A stretch of 64,000 nt of DNA, taken from Trogon surrucura (taxonomy: Eukaryota > Chordata > Aves > Trogoniformes > Trogonidae). Of this stretch, positions 11,901-22,786 are shown in pieces (the stretch's first letter is position 1; every line of letters starts with the position of its first letter). Location: positions 14,306,501 to 14,370,500 of the forward strand of contig CM036633.1 of assembly GCA_020746105.1 (NCBI GenBank). Reading direction: 5' to 3'. The notes under the pieces were generated by a model. It did no database searches. It was not told the origin of the DNA and was given only the letters and a program-made list of their open reading frames with translations. The translations under genes and the position numbers were made by a program.

Positions 11901-14900
11901 AAGAAATTATCTCAATACATCATCTCCACAAATATCTTCCTATGGAGATGCAGAGGAAATAAGCAATATGAGCGACCAGCTTTCAGGTTTATCATCATCT
12001 TTTGCGAGAAAACACGCCTTCAACACAAGAGCCACAGCACAGACAAGTGCATTCATCTGCTATTCCCTGGAAATCTTAAGAGAAAACTTACAATTTGCAG
12101 ATATCTGTAAAGTTGACAAAAGATGTTTTCTTGGTCCCTACTCTTACAACCTGCGGAGGCTTCATGACAAATTTTCGTTTTTCTCCAGCTACCATATCTG
12201 GATTTTTTTCCCGCATGATGTTAAATACTCTATTGAGCAACTGCAAAAGAAGGGATTCACATCAACATCTTGCATTTCTCAAATGAAGTGCATCACTTCT
12301 AAAAAAACTTGAAACAGTAGACCATCTTTGCCCACTAATATTTCCCCACAGGCTTTTGAACACACACTTAAAAATGTTCTGATAAATGCAAAATAAAAAA
12401 GCTGTTTCCCTAAGGGTTTTCTTCATTATCTAAAAGACCTCAGTCTATTTGCAGAAGGGCCTTAACTATCACTAATATTGGCCTATACGAAAGTTAACTG
12501 CGATAAAAGACGTGCTTTCTGTTACTTTTTTGTTCACCAGCTTCTGATTACAAGCCCTTGCAGTTAGAAACAGGATGTATTAGCATAAAGTCCTGCTCTA
12601 CTAATGCACATCAACATGGAAAATACTCTAAAGTCTTTTGAACATTACCTCATCATATGTGTAGTCCCTTTCTGAGCCAGCCCACGCAGGTCCTGACTGA
12701 AGACTAAAAGAAATTCCATCATCTTTTTTGCTATCTTCATCCTCAAAAGCTGTAAAGGAAGTTGTTTGGGATTCATTAGGGAGGAAAGAAATATTCCTTA
12801 ATCTCAAGCTTACACCATTTTTAAAAGGTACATCAAAGGAGATTCCACTAATATGCCAACACGATTCTTTTCCGTCTGTCTGCCTACAAAGGACACCAGC
12901 ACAGTGCTTTAATAGAACTTTTTTTTTTTTAATAAACAATATAGTGGGGTAAAGGTAACAAAAGGAATTTTGAACCAAAAAAGGCACTTGAACAGAACTC
13001 ATTCACCTACAACATGGGCCACATTTCACTTTCAACATCTCATTAAGCTTAGTTACACTTTTACCTTCATCCTTCTCCATTATCTCATCTTCATCTGGAA
13101 ACTTCACGTTCTTCTTTTTCTTCTTTTTATTGCCCAGCATGATATCAAGGTCATCTTCAGGTTCTACTGCCTCTGGCACATCTCCTTCAATTTTCAACTC
13201 CTGCAAAGGAACAAGACCACAGTTTATAGTATTAAACACAAATCTCCACTGCATAGCACTGGAAATAAGACTACTAGGTGAGGAATAAGAATAATGGTGA
13301 GGAATAAGAATAATGGTGAGGAATAAGAATAATAAGACTACTAGATGAACTATAAGATACTAGATGAACACTAGTAATAACCACCACAACCATGAAATAG
13401 AACAGGTAAGGACAGAACCCAAGGATGTTGAGGAGAGCGTTGCACTACTACCACAAAGCAGGGATAAGATTTTTCTATGCCAAGCCCAGATATAACAACA
13501 TATGCACATCTAACAGCACAGTCTTGGTTTAAAACTTAATTTATGTTATTTCTTTTGGAACAGTTGATTTCCAATTAGGTGATCAACACAGGCAAAAAAC
13601 TTCTTGTCTAGCTTCTGGCTGGTCAAGAACAAGGTCACGCTATACTTATGTAAAGACACTGGCCATTTGAGAGCGTAAGGGAACAACAAACCCCTACATG
13701 CCAGACAATGAGGTCAGGCAAAGCGGTGCTACCCGTCCCACTGGTTATCACAATTCTGCACATGCAGAACAGGCACTTGGCCTGCCTGGGCCAGATCAGA
13801 GGGACATTTCCCTTCCCAAAACGCAGAATCTAAAGAAGAGGTTTACACGCAAGGTAACATTTCTGTGTCCTCTCGCTCCCCAGGCTTGCCAGTTACACTG
13901 ATGCGCAATATAGAAACACAACTTGGAATAAAACCTGAGAACAGTAGAAACGTCTCGTACACCTTTTGGAACACAGAACAGCAGCCAATTGTTTCTAAAG
14001 AAGACGAGTCAAAACAGGTTTCTTAGCAGGTATGTACCCTTTATTTGAAGGACTGGCCTTTAAAGGACTACTCTGTGTGTGGCTTGGCATCCATTTACTT
14101 CTCTCACTCCAAAAGAGAATTAACCTTGATGCTAGTCAACCCTTACCAGAGATTCCAAAATCACTTGCTCATTGTACAGATTGGCTAGAAGCTTTTTCCA
14201 CTTCTGGGCAAAAGGTCCTGCCAGAGCAACACGTTCAGCAGAACCCACTAAACAGGAAAGACGCAGCAAAGCATAAGTTTCTTTACTAACTGCACTCAGA
14301 TACACTCCGGACAAGTCCTGCACTGCCAAACGCCCGAAAACGAAGGCAAGGAAGTTTTCAGCCAGACAAGATGGTTTAGTCAGGTAAACGAACCTTTACA
14401 CCTTCTTCTGCTTCGTCTATGTCAAATATCTTTTTTGTTTTTTTCTTCTTTTTCTTTTGATTGAAGAAGTTTAAGTCATCCAGGTCATCTGTTGCATCTA
14501 AAAAACAAAGGATTGAGAAAAAAAGCATAGTAAGTGTCAAAATAGTTTAGACATTAAGGTTGCTAATTTACATCCAAGTCTTCAAAACATTACAGTAAGA
14601 AATCTATAGCCCGTACAGAGATCCCTCAGATTTTAAAGAGGTCATTCCCCTCTACCCCCAAACACCTCACTACTATGTTGTCACTTCTGTATCTTCTAAC
14701 TAACTGCACTTAACTTGTTTTTAAGTGCTTAATCTCTCCGCTGTACAAGAGAAAGCAGCCACTTTTGTCATTCTAGTAGAGACGCTCGCAAAAAAAAAAA
14801 AAAAAAAAAAACAGGAAAGGCAAACTGTAGGAGGAAGACAGAGTTTCCTTAGTCTACTGCAGGAGCCAATTTTATCAACAAACTGGATTAATTTAATAGC

Positions 14901-17900
14901 ATTCCCTAAATCAGGTTATCTTGAAATGACATTGGCCTCCATTTAAGAAGTTTATAGACAATCACAAGCTTATTTCCTGAAAGATTCCACAGAACACTCT
15001 ACTAATCACTCATATCTGTCATAAAACTAGAAACCCTTTCAACCACATTTCCATTGTCACACTACTGCTTAATCATCCAAATGAAACCCAGTCATAATTG
15101 TGTAATTATTGCAACGACTGTATATGGAAGACACAGAGCTTCACACTAACTATTTTAGAGATTCCCTTTTTATTGTCTCACACAAGACTCCGAGTCAGGA
15201 AAGTCGAATTCACATAAGGCCCCGGTACCTTGCTGGACTCCTGCAAGCGTGATTTCAAGCAGGAGGGAAATTAGCCCTCCAAACAGGCAGCAGAGCATTA
15301 CTTGCAAACCTCTGAACAAACCTGGGCCCCGGTATTACACACTGTGATGCTAAATTCTTGAAATGGGACTTGTAGTCTCCCAATACAGAAGGACTACCTT
15401 TGGGAGCTTATCTACCCAGATTCACTTTACCTTTCTTCCTGCTGTCTTCTTCATCCGCTTCAACATCTTTGTCTTCCGTTGGCTCTGGTTCAACTTCTTT
15501 TGTTTCCGATTGCTGAGTCTCTTCTGCCTGCGTATCCCCTCCTTCCTCATCCAACATAAAGGGCTTCTTCTTTTTCTTCTTCTTCTTGCTCATAGTGGGA
15601 TCAAAAATCATCTGTAAAAGTCAAGCAGCACAATAATCAGCTACCATTTAATATTTATCATACCTTTAAGTTTCTTTAGACACTCCTTTCAGTTACACCA
15701 CCTGTTCGTAGCTTCAATCTCAACTAAGGATTTCCTAGACCTCTAACAATGTGATTACAAGTTAACTGACTCAAAGCAATGGTTACAGAGGCTTATTTAA
15801 AAACACCACAAATCTTGTCCCAAGGCATGACTGACGTGACCAATTACAGGAGAAGAGAGATCAGAACATTGCTTGACCTTTTTGAACTTGTGCTACTTTT
15901 CCTAGAATAGTCCCAGTTTCCTGCTATCTGTGTACTAGTTCTGCTGAAAATATATTAAAGCTGTGAATCTCCAACAGACAAGCTACTGGCTACTTCTCCA
16001 TTTTATTACCACTACAGACTCAAATATTGAAGCAAGACTATAAAAAGTAACAACTGAACTATGCAGTATCAAGAAAATGTAAACACATCTATACCACAGA
16101 GCCCAGTTACATGTGAGTTACACTTTGTACTTCTATTTGTGAGACACTTCAATTTCCAGTGCTATTAAAATACAAGATTTACCAACAAATCTCTTGACAA
16201 GAATACTCTGGATGAGGGAAAAACCCAGAACAGGCTGGTGATACAGCAAGACCTGTATTAGCACTCGACACTATGAAGTATCAAAGGTCTCATCTTTTCC
16301 CACCCCAGGAAAAAGATCCTCAAGGCCCAAGTGATTAAAAGCTATTAACGAGTTCTTTAGTCAGCAAATAAGTTTAATTCACTTAGTCTGACTGTGAAGA
16401 AGACACTAACCCCAAGACTCGCTTTTAACCTATTAATCATTTGCAGACATGAGATATTTAACACGAGCTATTCAGTTTTTCAACATAAGAATGCTTCTTA
16501 CTTTTTTCACTTAAGATGCAAACTTGACATCCTAACTATTGGTCAGTTTTGCTGCATATATCTGGCCATATTTTCTCACCACAGTATATATTTAATACAC
16601 CAAACATTTTCAAACACTTCATGAGACTCTTTCTCCAGTTTTTCTCATCCAGTAATTGAAGAATGTTCTCATAGATGGTTAAAATTCCACATCATGAATA
16701 CCCTCAGTCATGAAAATACCATCACTTCATCAAAGAAGCAGTTCCCCAACTTGTTCTTTTCTTAAGCTCTGCATGTTTGCTTCATGGGAGGAGGGAAACT
16801 GCCAATCTTTTCCTTGCACTTCTCATTCTTCTACATGTGAAATCCTTTTCCAATTTTCTGGAACTCGCGTGTGTCATAGAGGCTCTACCGAAAGGCAGCA
16901 AACTGCACACGCGCGTGTCTGAAGCACAGCTTTGCAAAAGCGCTCACGTACATGGGACATCGAAGCTTGAGGTTTCAAACCGCTGAAGTCCACCTTTAGT
17001 TATACACACTGTGCTAGAACCATTTTCAAAAAAGTCCTGTCAGAGGGCTTCCCCGAATGACGAGACATGTGTGAATCATGTTCTTGTCATGCACAGCAAC
17101 CAAAGAATGTGCACAACCGGTTACGCTGTCTGCCGACTTCCTCTTGTAACCTCCACAGTCTGCGGGAACAGAAGGAAAGCTGCTGCCTCGGCCAGAGTCC
17201 ACAGCTTTGGGAACAGGCAACAAAACACCATTTCTTCAAGTTTCTTCATTCCTTTCAAGATCGTGACTCATTTCACCAAAGAAGCTTTGCAAGGCTCTGA
17301 ATTCAAACATATCTTCTCACACGGTTAAGCAAACATAAGATTAGGCTTAGATGGGGTATAATAATTTGTAAGAAGGAACCAACCCACCAACTCCAAATCA
17401 TTATTTTCTTTGTGCAGAAAAAGACATCTTTCACCCTGAAGCATCATAAAGCATATCTTCTGTCAAGACACAAGAAACACAATATGTCTTCAGTAGCACC
17501 ACACTAAGCTGAAGTTAACACACAAGGACAACTTCTGGACACAGAAGATTGGGTTTTTTCAGTCTTAAAACTACATAGCCAGCCTTGAACTGCTCTGAAG
17601 GTTCATTCCATTCAGTCAGATCAAGTCAAGCTTCTGCAAACCTAAGACCTAGTCATAACAAGCTAACTGCTCTCAAAAAACTAAGGCAAGAGTTCCACAA
17701 CCTAAGAAGGTCTATGTCTGAAAGATTTTGTTCCATCAATGGCTTCAAAAAAAACTAAAGCAAGAGTCTTAGGGGACACACACTTAACACTCATGATACG
17801 AACCAGCCTCATACCCAGGCTATTCTGTTTTGCCTTTCTGAGTTGGACGTTTCACGATTTTCTTCATTTCTTTTCTTTTTTTGCAATGCATTTTATCAGT

Positions 17901-20209
17901 CAAAGCATTATGATACCATTTAAGCACAAGCTGCAGGCCCTCTACTGAAAGGACTGTAGCCTCCCACCCAGATAAACCAAACCCCAGGCGTTCCCTGCAC
18001 AGAAAGTTATAAACTTCCATTCTGTTTCTGCTCTCAGAGCCAACTGTCACATGGGGTTTTTTTTCTTCTGTAGACCACACAGTTCCGTACATCTACACCT
18101 TATTTCAAAAGCCTACACAGTCAAAATCCAAACTTACAGAAAACTAGCAAGTGAAAGAACAGAGAAAACAAAATATCGAAGCTTCCTAGTCCAAACGCAA
18201 CTCTCGATGCAGAAGTCAACATTCCTGTAAACAGGTGTGACAGTGGCAAATGCCACAGAGGTCATAAACAAATCCCATTTCATTAGTCTGAATCAACACA
18301 GATACAACGTCTACAGAGATACAAGTCTACAAAGCAGACAGTAACTCTGCTCCAATAAAAGTTAGTTCAGGTATCCTAACACCACTACACTGAAGTGATG
18401 CCTACGATGGGAGTACAAAATAATTACGACCAGCCTCCACCTAACTCCTCTGGCTGCTCAAACCCCACCGTTCTCCAACAGAATTTCCTGAAGCTTCATA
18501 AATCTACTGGGTCAGAAGAACTTTCAGATATCTAGTAGAATTATATATGCAAGATTTCTAAAAAAATCCAAATGGATATTAACAGACTGCTTCCCCTGGC
18601 AAATAAGGCCTGGGTTGCCTTTGCTGTACCACACTTCTGGGCAGCACTCGGAGAGTAGATGGTTCTAGCAGGGAATTTAATTTTCTCTGCAGCTCTCAAA
18701 ACTTTAAGGTGCCGATTTGTCTTCACGCGTCTTCGCCCTTAACTTTATAGGATCATCAGCTTGAGAAGTTTCACCAACTTAATGTCAGTAAGAAACTATT
18801 TGGCTCCTACCAACCAGACATACCAAAGTTCTGGAAGGTATGTGCATATACTCGACCTCACAGCAGCCAGAAGATCAGTTGTGTTATCTCCCACCTTTTT
18901 TGCTCTCTCTCAGCCTGCCACATAAAACAATCCAGAGATGTAACTTTATTATACTAGATAGTCCTGGTACCACCTCAATGTCAGAACAAATGCATCATGC
19001 AAGAAGAGTAATTTTCCTGACACTTCAATTAACCACAAACTGGAAAACTCCAGATGAACTGCTCTATGGTCCTATGACTGCCCGAGACAGAAAGAATCTG
19101 ATGTAAGGATTCCTGGGTCCTAATTTCTAGAACCAGAGTACAACCTGGACATTAGAATTGCAGTTCTAAAGATGCAATTAGACACAGAAATGCTATGTTC
19201 ATTCTAGATGTTAAAGTAGCTAAATAAGTCAGTCTCATCTACCATTAAGATAATTAGTGATTACATGAGTTCTCCTTGATTACGTAGCAGAACTTATGAC
19301 TTGCCTGTCTCCAAGGCTAGAGTGACCGCTTTGCTCAGAAAACCACACAGGCATTCTAAACAACACCAAAAAGAAACTACAAGACCAAAAGTGGCCGTCT
19401 CATGGGTTTAGCTTCCCACAGCCTATACAGTCATGCATCAGGGCGCTTATAAGCTCATATACATAAAACTTTCCTTTTCCCCATGAGAGCAACTGAAATG
19501 AGGTTAGCAAACATGCCAGCACCTACAACGCTCGAGAAATGTCTCAGAAACAGATGTACCCACTTCCCTGGAAGTGTGCCTAAGCAAACACCATTAGACC
19601 TGGAAAAGCTAAGTTACCATTTGTTAAGATACAGCTATTTAGCTCTAGGGTTAAAACACAAGATATTAAAGCTCCAGAAAGAGAGTGCGAAGTGAACCGA
19701 CTAAACGCGAAGTATCATCAGAAGAACACGCGAAACACGACTGAGAAGGGCTGGCGGGGGGCAAATTCGCCTCCCTCCCCGGCCCTCCCTCTACCAGAAG
19801 CCGAACCCGCCGAGCTCCAGGCCCGCTCTGGCCTCCCCACGACACGCGGGGCCATGCCCCGGCCGCGGGCACGCAGAGGCCGAGAAGGCTCCCGGGGAAG
19901 GCGCCGGGCCTGGCGCGGCCACCGCCCACCGCGCCGAGAGCCGGCCGCGGCCTTCCCCTTCGCTCAGGGACGGCGGCGAGCGGGGCAGCGGCCCGTCCCG
20001 CCTGGCTGGGCCCGCCGGACCCCCGCGCCCAGGCCGCGGGGCGGAGGCCGCGCTGGCCGCCCGGCGCACAGGCCTACGGGCCCGCGTTCCCACATGGCGG
20101 CGGCCGCGGCGCAAGGCCTCAAAGTCCCGTTCCACACACGCCCGGTTCCACACACCCCCAACACACGGGGAGGGCGGCGGCCGCGGGGTCTCACCTCGTC
20201 GCCCGACAT
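8797..20209 (-). CDS. EIF2S2: Translation initiation factor eIF2 subunit beta, complete coding sequence in nine exons
   Basis: eIF2beta is part of the cytoplasmic eIF2 heterotrimer that brings GTP and initiator Met-tRNA to the 40S ribosome; it binds eIF5 and eIF2B epsilon. Joining the exons 20195-20209, 15431-15611, 14394-14497, 13065-13200, 12649-12749, 12092-12240, 11160-11216, 9704-9789 and 8797-8972 gives 1005 nt, that is 334 residues and a TAG stop, with every junction GT-AG and in phase. The protein has the three lysine blocks of the family (about residues 14-21, 80-85 and 125-130) that bind eIF5/eIF2B, then the conserved alpha-beta core, then a C-terminal C4 zinc ribbon (Cys 282, 285, 303, 306). 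It closely matches my memory of human eIF2beta (333 residues); the extra residue is one Gly in DEEGGDTQ. Ser2, Ser13 and Ser219 correspond to phosphorylation sites known in the mammalian protein. The start codon has G at -3. No break is seen, so the gene looks functional. Confidence 0.98.
9704..9789 (-). CDS. EIF2S2: EIF2S2 coding exon 8 (residues 248-276 plus one base)
   Basis: Encodes [28 protein letters not shown] after a pyrimidine-rich acceptor (TTTAAATTAG). It ends at a GTAAGT donor. This is the end of the core domain before the zinc ribbon. Confidence 0.97.
10491..10834 (+). mobile_element. CR1 LINE fragment inside EIF2S2 intron 7
   Basis: About 340 bases of CR1 3' sequence (AGGAGGACAGAGCCAGGCTC, GACAAGGGGCAATGGGCACA) ending in a CATTCTGTGATTCTGTGATT tail. 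It lies antisense to the host gene. It closely resembles the 3' half of the copy at 1991-2717, so the two belong to the same or a close subfamily. Confidence 0.92.
11040..11078 (+). mobile_element. Short CR1 tail fragment in EIF2S2 intron 7
   Basis: AAGGTCTTTTCCAGACTCAA followed by ATTCTGTGATTCTGT. This is a remnant of a CR1 3' end just 80 bases downstream of exon 7 on the minus strand. Confidence 0.6.
11160..11216 (-). CDS. EIF2S2: EIF2S2 coding exon 7 (residues 229-247 plus two bases)
   Basis: A 57-base exon encoding [19 protein letters not shown], too short to stand out by length. It was found by walking the known protein order. Acceptor ATTTTTAG, donor AG|GTAAGG. Confidence 0.96.
12092..12240 (-). 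CDS. EIF2S2: EIF2S2 coding exon 6 (residues 180-228 plus two bases)
   Basis: Encodes [16 protein letters not shown]...[26 protein letters not shown]. This is the conserved core that packs against eIF2gamma. Ser219 in the TKKTSF run is the equivalent of the known PKA-type site. The acceptor is CTTTTGCAG and the donor GTAAGT. The plus strand is also open across this exon by chance. Confidence 0.97.
12649..12749 (-). CDS. EIF2S2: EIF2S2 coding exon 5 (residues 146-179)
   Basis: Encodes [34 protein letters not shown]. The [10 protein letters not shown] run is the conserved start of the folded core. Acceptor TTTACAG, donor GTAATG, ending on a codon boundary. Confidence 0.97.
13065..13200 (-). CDS. 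EIF2S2: EIF2S2 coding exon 4 (residues 101-145 plus one base)
   Basis: Starts [17 protein letters not shown] after a CCTTTGCAG acceptor. It carries the third lysine block (residues 125-130) followed by [15 protein letters not shown], and ends one base into codon 146 at a GTAAAA donor. Confidence 0.97.
13277..13333. repeat. 19-bp tandem repeat, three units, in EIF2S2 intron 3
   Basis: Three almost perfect units of GGTGAGGAATAAGAATAAT lie about 75 bases from exon 4. A further duplicated ATAAGACTACTAG flanks both sides. Near-identity of the units implies recent slippage. Confidence 0.9.
14394..14497 (-). CDS. EIF2S2: EIF2S2 coding exon 3 (residues 66-100)
   Basis: Encodes the [11 protein letters not shown] segment, the second lysine block and [12 protein letters not shown]. 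The acceptor is TTTTTTAG. The donor reads AAG|GTTCGT, which has T at +3 and C at +4 and so looks weaker than the other donors of this gene. A GT three bases into GGTGTA is the obvious alternative but would put exon 4 out of frame. Confidence 0.96.
15431..15611 (-). CDS. EIF2S2: EIF2S2 coding exon 2 (residues 6-65 plus first base of 66)
   Basis: Starts after a CTTTTACAG acceptor with MIFDPTMS and the first lysine block of eight Lys. An acidic Glu/Asp-rich stretch follows, ending ...DSRKK plus one base before a GTAAAG donor. It carries the one-residue Gly insertion relative to the human protein. Confidence 0.97.
15612..20194 (-). other. EIF2S2: EIF2S2 intron 1
   Basis: This is the largest intron, about 4.6 kb. 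The 5' part (19735-20194) is CpG island; the rest is unremarkable A+T-rich DNA. No recognisable interspersed repeat or RNA gene was seen. Confidence 0.9.
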
Positions 20210-20730
20210 GGCTGCGGCCGGGCGCGGAGCGGCGCGGGAGGCGAGCGGAGGGCAGCGGAGCGCGGGGCGCGGAGAGACGCGGGTTCAGCCGTTGCTCGGC
20301 TCTTGCATCAGCGCTGCCCGCCCCGCGCCTGCGCAGCCGCCGCGAGGCGTCGCGGGACTCGTCGCTTCCGTGAGGCGGGAACCGGGAGGCGGTGGCGCGA
20401 GGGCTCGGCCCAGCCCCTCACGGCCTCTCGTCGCCGCCGGGCGAGCGGGGCCGCCCCCCGGGTTGTCCCCGAGCCTGCGCCTGCCTGCTCCGGGATCGTT
20501 CCGCTTCGGAAGGGCCTGCGGAGGGGTCGGGCTGTGGCTGCTGGAGGTGGGGGGGGATGGCGGGACCCCCGGAGCACGGGGCGAGGTGCCCTGAAGGGGG
20601 CCGCCTCTTCCCGGGGTTTACGGGGAAAGCGGCGTTTCTTTCCGGGGTCGGTCGCACACAAAAGCGTGGAGGGAGCGGGAGGAGAATGTACCGGGGGGGA
20701 GGTGACAGAAGGCGGAGGATCGGTTGCTCT
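19735..20730. promoter_or_regulatory. EIF2S2: CpG island promoter of EIF2S2
   Basis: About 1 kb of very G+C-rich, CpG-dense DNA that includes exon 1, the start of intron 1 and the upstream flank, in contrast to A+T-rich DNA on both sides. ATGGCGGC and CATGGCTGC at about 20094-20214 resemble YY1-type motifs common at housekeeping promoters. No TATA box was seen. Long open frames here (for example 19692-20594 on the plus strand) come from the lack of stops in G+C-rich DNA. Confidence 0.9.
20195..20209 (-). CDS. EIF2S2: EIF2S2 coding exon 1 (residues 1-5)
   Basis: This is a 15-base coding part encoding MSGDE, followed directly by a GTGAGA donor. It lies inside the CpG island. The 5' UTR continues upstream from 20210; its transcription start cannot be fixed from sequence. 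Confidence 0.95.
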
Positions 20731-20819
20731 CATCGAAGTAGGGGAGAAATGAGGTAGTGCTTTGTCCGTCATAAAAATAATTTTAAAAAACCCTAAAAAA
20801 AATGGAGAACCTTCCTCCC

Positions 20820-21174
20820 ATGGAATCATGGACTCCTTGGTGGAGGAAAGGACTTCTGGAGAGCGTCTGGTGCAGGTTGCTCAGGACCTTGTCCTGCTGG
20901 GTTTTGAATGCGACCAAGCGTGGGGTCCCAACAACTTTTCTGGGCTCCCCATTCTGCTCCCTTCACAGTAAGACGTTTATCCTATGATTAAACAGAATTT
21001 CCTGTATTTCAACGCGTGCCTGCTGCCCCCATGCACACCCCTCTGTGCACACATGGATCAGTTCTCCCTGCGCCTTCTCTTTCCTAGGTTGAACAATCCA
21101 GGCTCTCTCAGTTTCTCCTTATATGTGAGATGCTTCAGTCCCTCAGCCCTTCTTCTTCGTTCCATTTCCCTAAC
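20820..21174 (-). mobile_element. CR1 LINE fragment, older copy
   Basis: Antisense CR1-like sequence (AGGTTGCTCAGGACCTTGTC, TTTTGAATGCGACCAAG; later CTCTCAGTTTCTCCTTATA). It is more diverged than the adjoining copy and ends where that copy begins. Confidence 0.7.
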
Positions 21175-22005
21175 AGAATCGTAGGGTAGTTTGGTCATCT
21201 AGTCCAACCCTGCTGCCGTGAGCAGGGACTTCTTCAACCAGGTCAGGCTGCTCAGAGCCCCATCAAGCCTGACCTTGAACACTTCCAGGGATGGAGCCTC
21301 CAGCACCTCTCTGGGCAACCTGTGTCGGTGTTTCACCACCCTCATCATAAAAGATTTCTTCCTTGTATCTAGTCTAATCCTACCCTCCTTTAGTTTAAAA
21401 CCATTGCCCCTCATCCTATCGCAACAGACCCTGCTAAAATGTTTGTTCTAGAAGACCCCTTTAAGTACTGGAAGGCTGCTATAAGGTCTCCTCAGAGCCT
21501 TCTCCAGGCTGAACAACCCCAGCTCTCTCAGCCTGTCCTCGCAGGAGAGGACCTGCCCCGTGGCCATCTCTGTGGCCTCCTCTGGACCTGCTCCAACAGG
21601 TCCATGTCCTTCCTGTGCTGAGAACCCCAGAGCTGGACACAAGTACAGGTGGGCTCTCATGAGAGCAGAGCAGAGGGGAAGAATCCCCTCCTTACCCTGC
21701 TGGCCACGCTGCTTGTGACGCAGCCCATGACAGGAGTGGCTTTCTGGGCTGCGAGCGCACGCTGCTGGGTCACATCCAGCTTTTCATCCACCAGTACCCT
21801 CAAGTCCTCCACAGGGCTGCTCTCAATCCCTTCTTCCTCCAGCCCGTGTTGATACTGGGAGTTGCCCCGACCCAGACGCAGGACCTCATGCTTGGCTTTG
21901 TTGAACTTCAAGAGGTTCACATGGGCAGACTTCTCCAGCTTGCCCAGGTCCCTCTGGATGGCATTCCATACCTCAGGTGTATCATCTGCAGATTTGATGA
22001 GGATA
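21175..22005 (-). mobile_element. CR1 LINE, about 830 bp, 3' end with part of the RT ORF
   Basis: Minus-strand CR1 from its tail at 21175 through the 3' UTR and into the reverse-transcriptase ORF C-terminus. There a minus frame reads NLLKFNKAKHEVLRLGRGN...DLRVLVDEKLDVTQQRALAAQKA, typical of CR1. It is 5'-truncated near 22005. It adjoins the older copy at 20820-21174 with no gap. Confidence 0.92.
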
Positions 22006-22786
22006 TTAAACCTCTGAAACCCAACTTCAGAAGGTTACTCTCCTTTCTTGCCTCAATATCACCACATTTCCCTCGGCGTTTTCAGCATTTGCGTTTTTGT
22101 CATCAAGGAGATACCATGGAATTTCAGGCAGCGCAGGCTGCTGGTGTTTAAAGCCATTGATAAGCTGAGCAGACACATTCAGTGTTGCTGTAATACTGAA
22201 AACGGTCTCCCACCAAATTATTCCTCCTTTTGCTGCAAGCGTTTGCTTCAGCATCCCCGTCATATGAAACTGTTCACACGGAAACACTTTTCTGTGGCGC
22301 GAAGCCAGAGTGCAGGGATTGCTAATGGCCGTGCCTGCACTGGCCCACCCACAGCCTGACACCCACCTCACTTCCCAGAGCTCACCTACACCAACCTCCT
22401 GTCCTGAGACAGGATAACTCTGTTTTTATAGCACCCCCAATTACTTTTGCCTGTTCCTAAAGCTGTTCCTAAAAACCACCATGGACAGAGATTCTGCAGC
22501 CTGTTTGAGTGCCTGACCGAAAAATTTCTTCATCCTCCTTGCTGTGAAAGGCGTGTTGGAGGACACAGAAGTTCAATGTGCCCTCTGGAACATCAGCCTT
22601 TGGAATATGGGTCTATGGAATATGGGCCTCTGGAATATCGCTGTGCCCTTTCTTGTCTTGCCCCCTCAGTATTCTTATTAAAAAGATGCAAAGCCAGGCC
22701 CTCCAACGTTTTTCTCAAGTTCTTAAGTTTTTTTTGTTCTCATTTGCATTGCTGTGTTTTGCACCTCACTTACTGACCTACGTGTT
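22006..22786. other. Intergenic, mostly single-copy
   Basis: No gene or interspersed repeat recognised apart from the 15-bp tandem repeat at 22583-22642. Confidence 0.5.
22583..22642. repeat. 15-bp tandem repeat, four units
   Basis: Four 15-base units of the form CTNTGGAANATNNGN, for example CTTTGGAATATGGGT and CTATGGAATATGGGC. The outer two units are more diverged than the inner pair. Confidence 0.9.

Noticed and set aside
11749-12312. A 187-codon plus-strand open frame
   Set aside because: It is the antisense of EIF2S2 exon 6 plus flanking intron; the minus-strand exon is certain from protein identity.
19692-20594. A 300-codon plus-strand open frame over the EIF2S2 promoter
   Set aside because: It lies in CpG-island DNA where stops are rare, is Arg/Pro/Gly/Ala-rich on every frame, and runs antisense over EIF2S2 exon 1. 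No domain seen.
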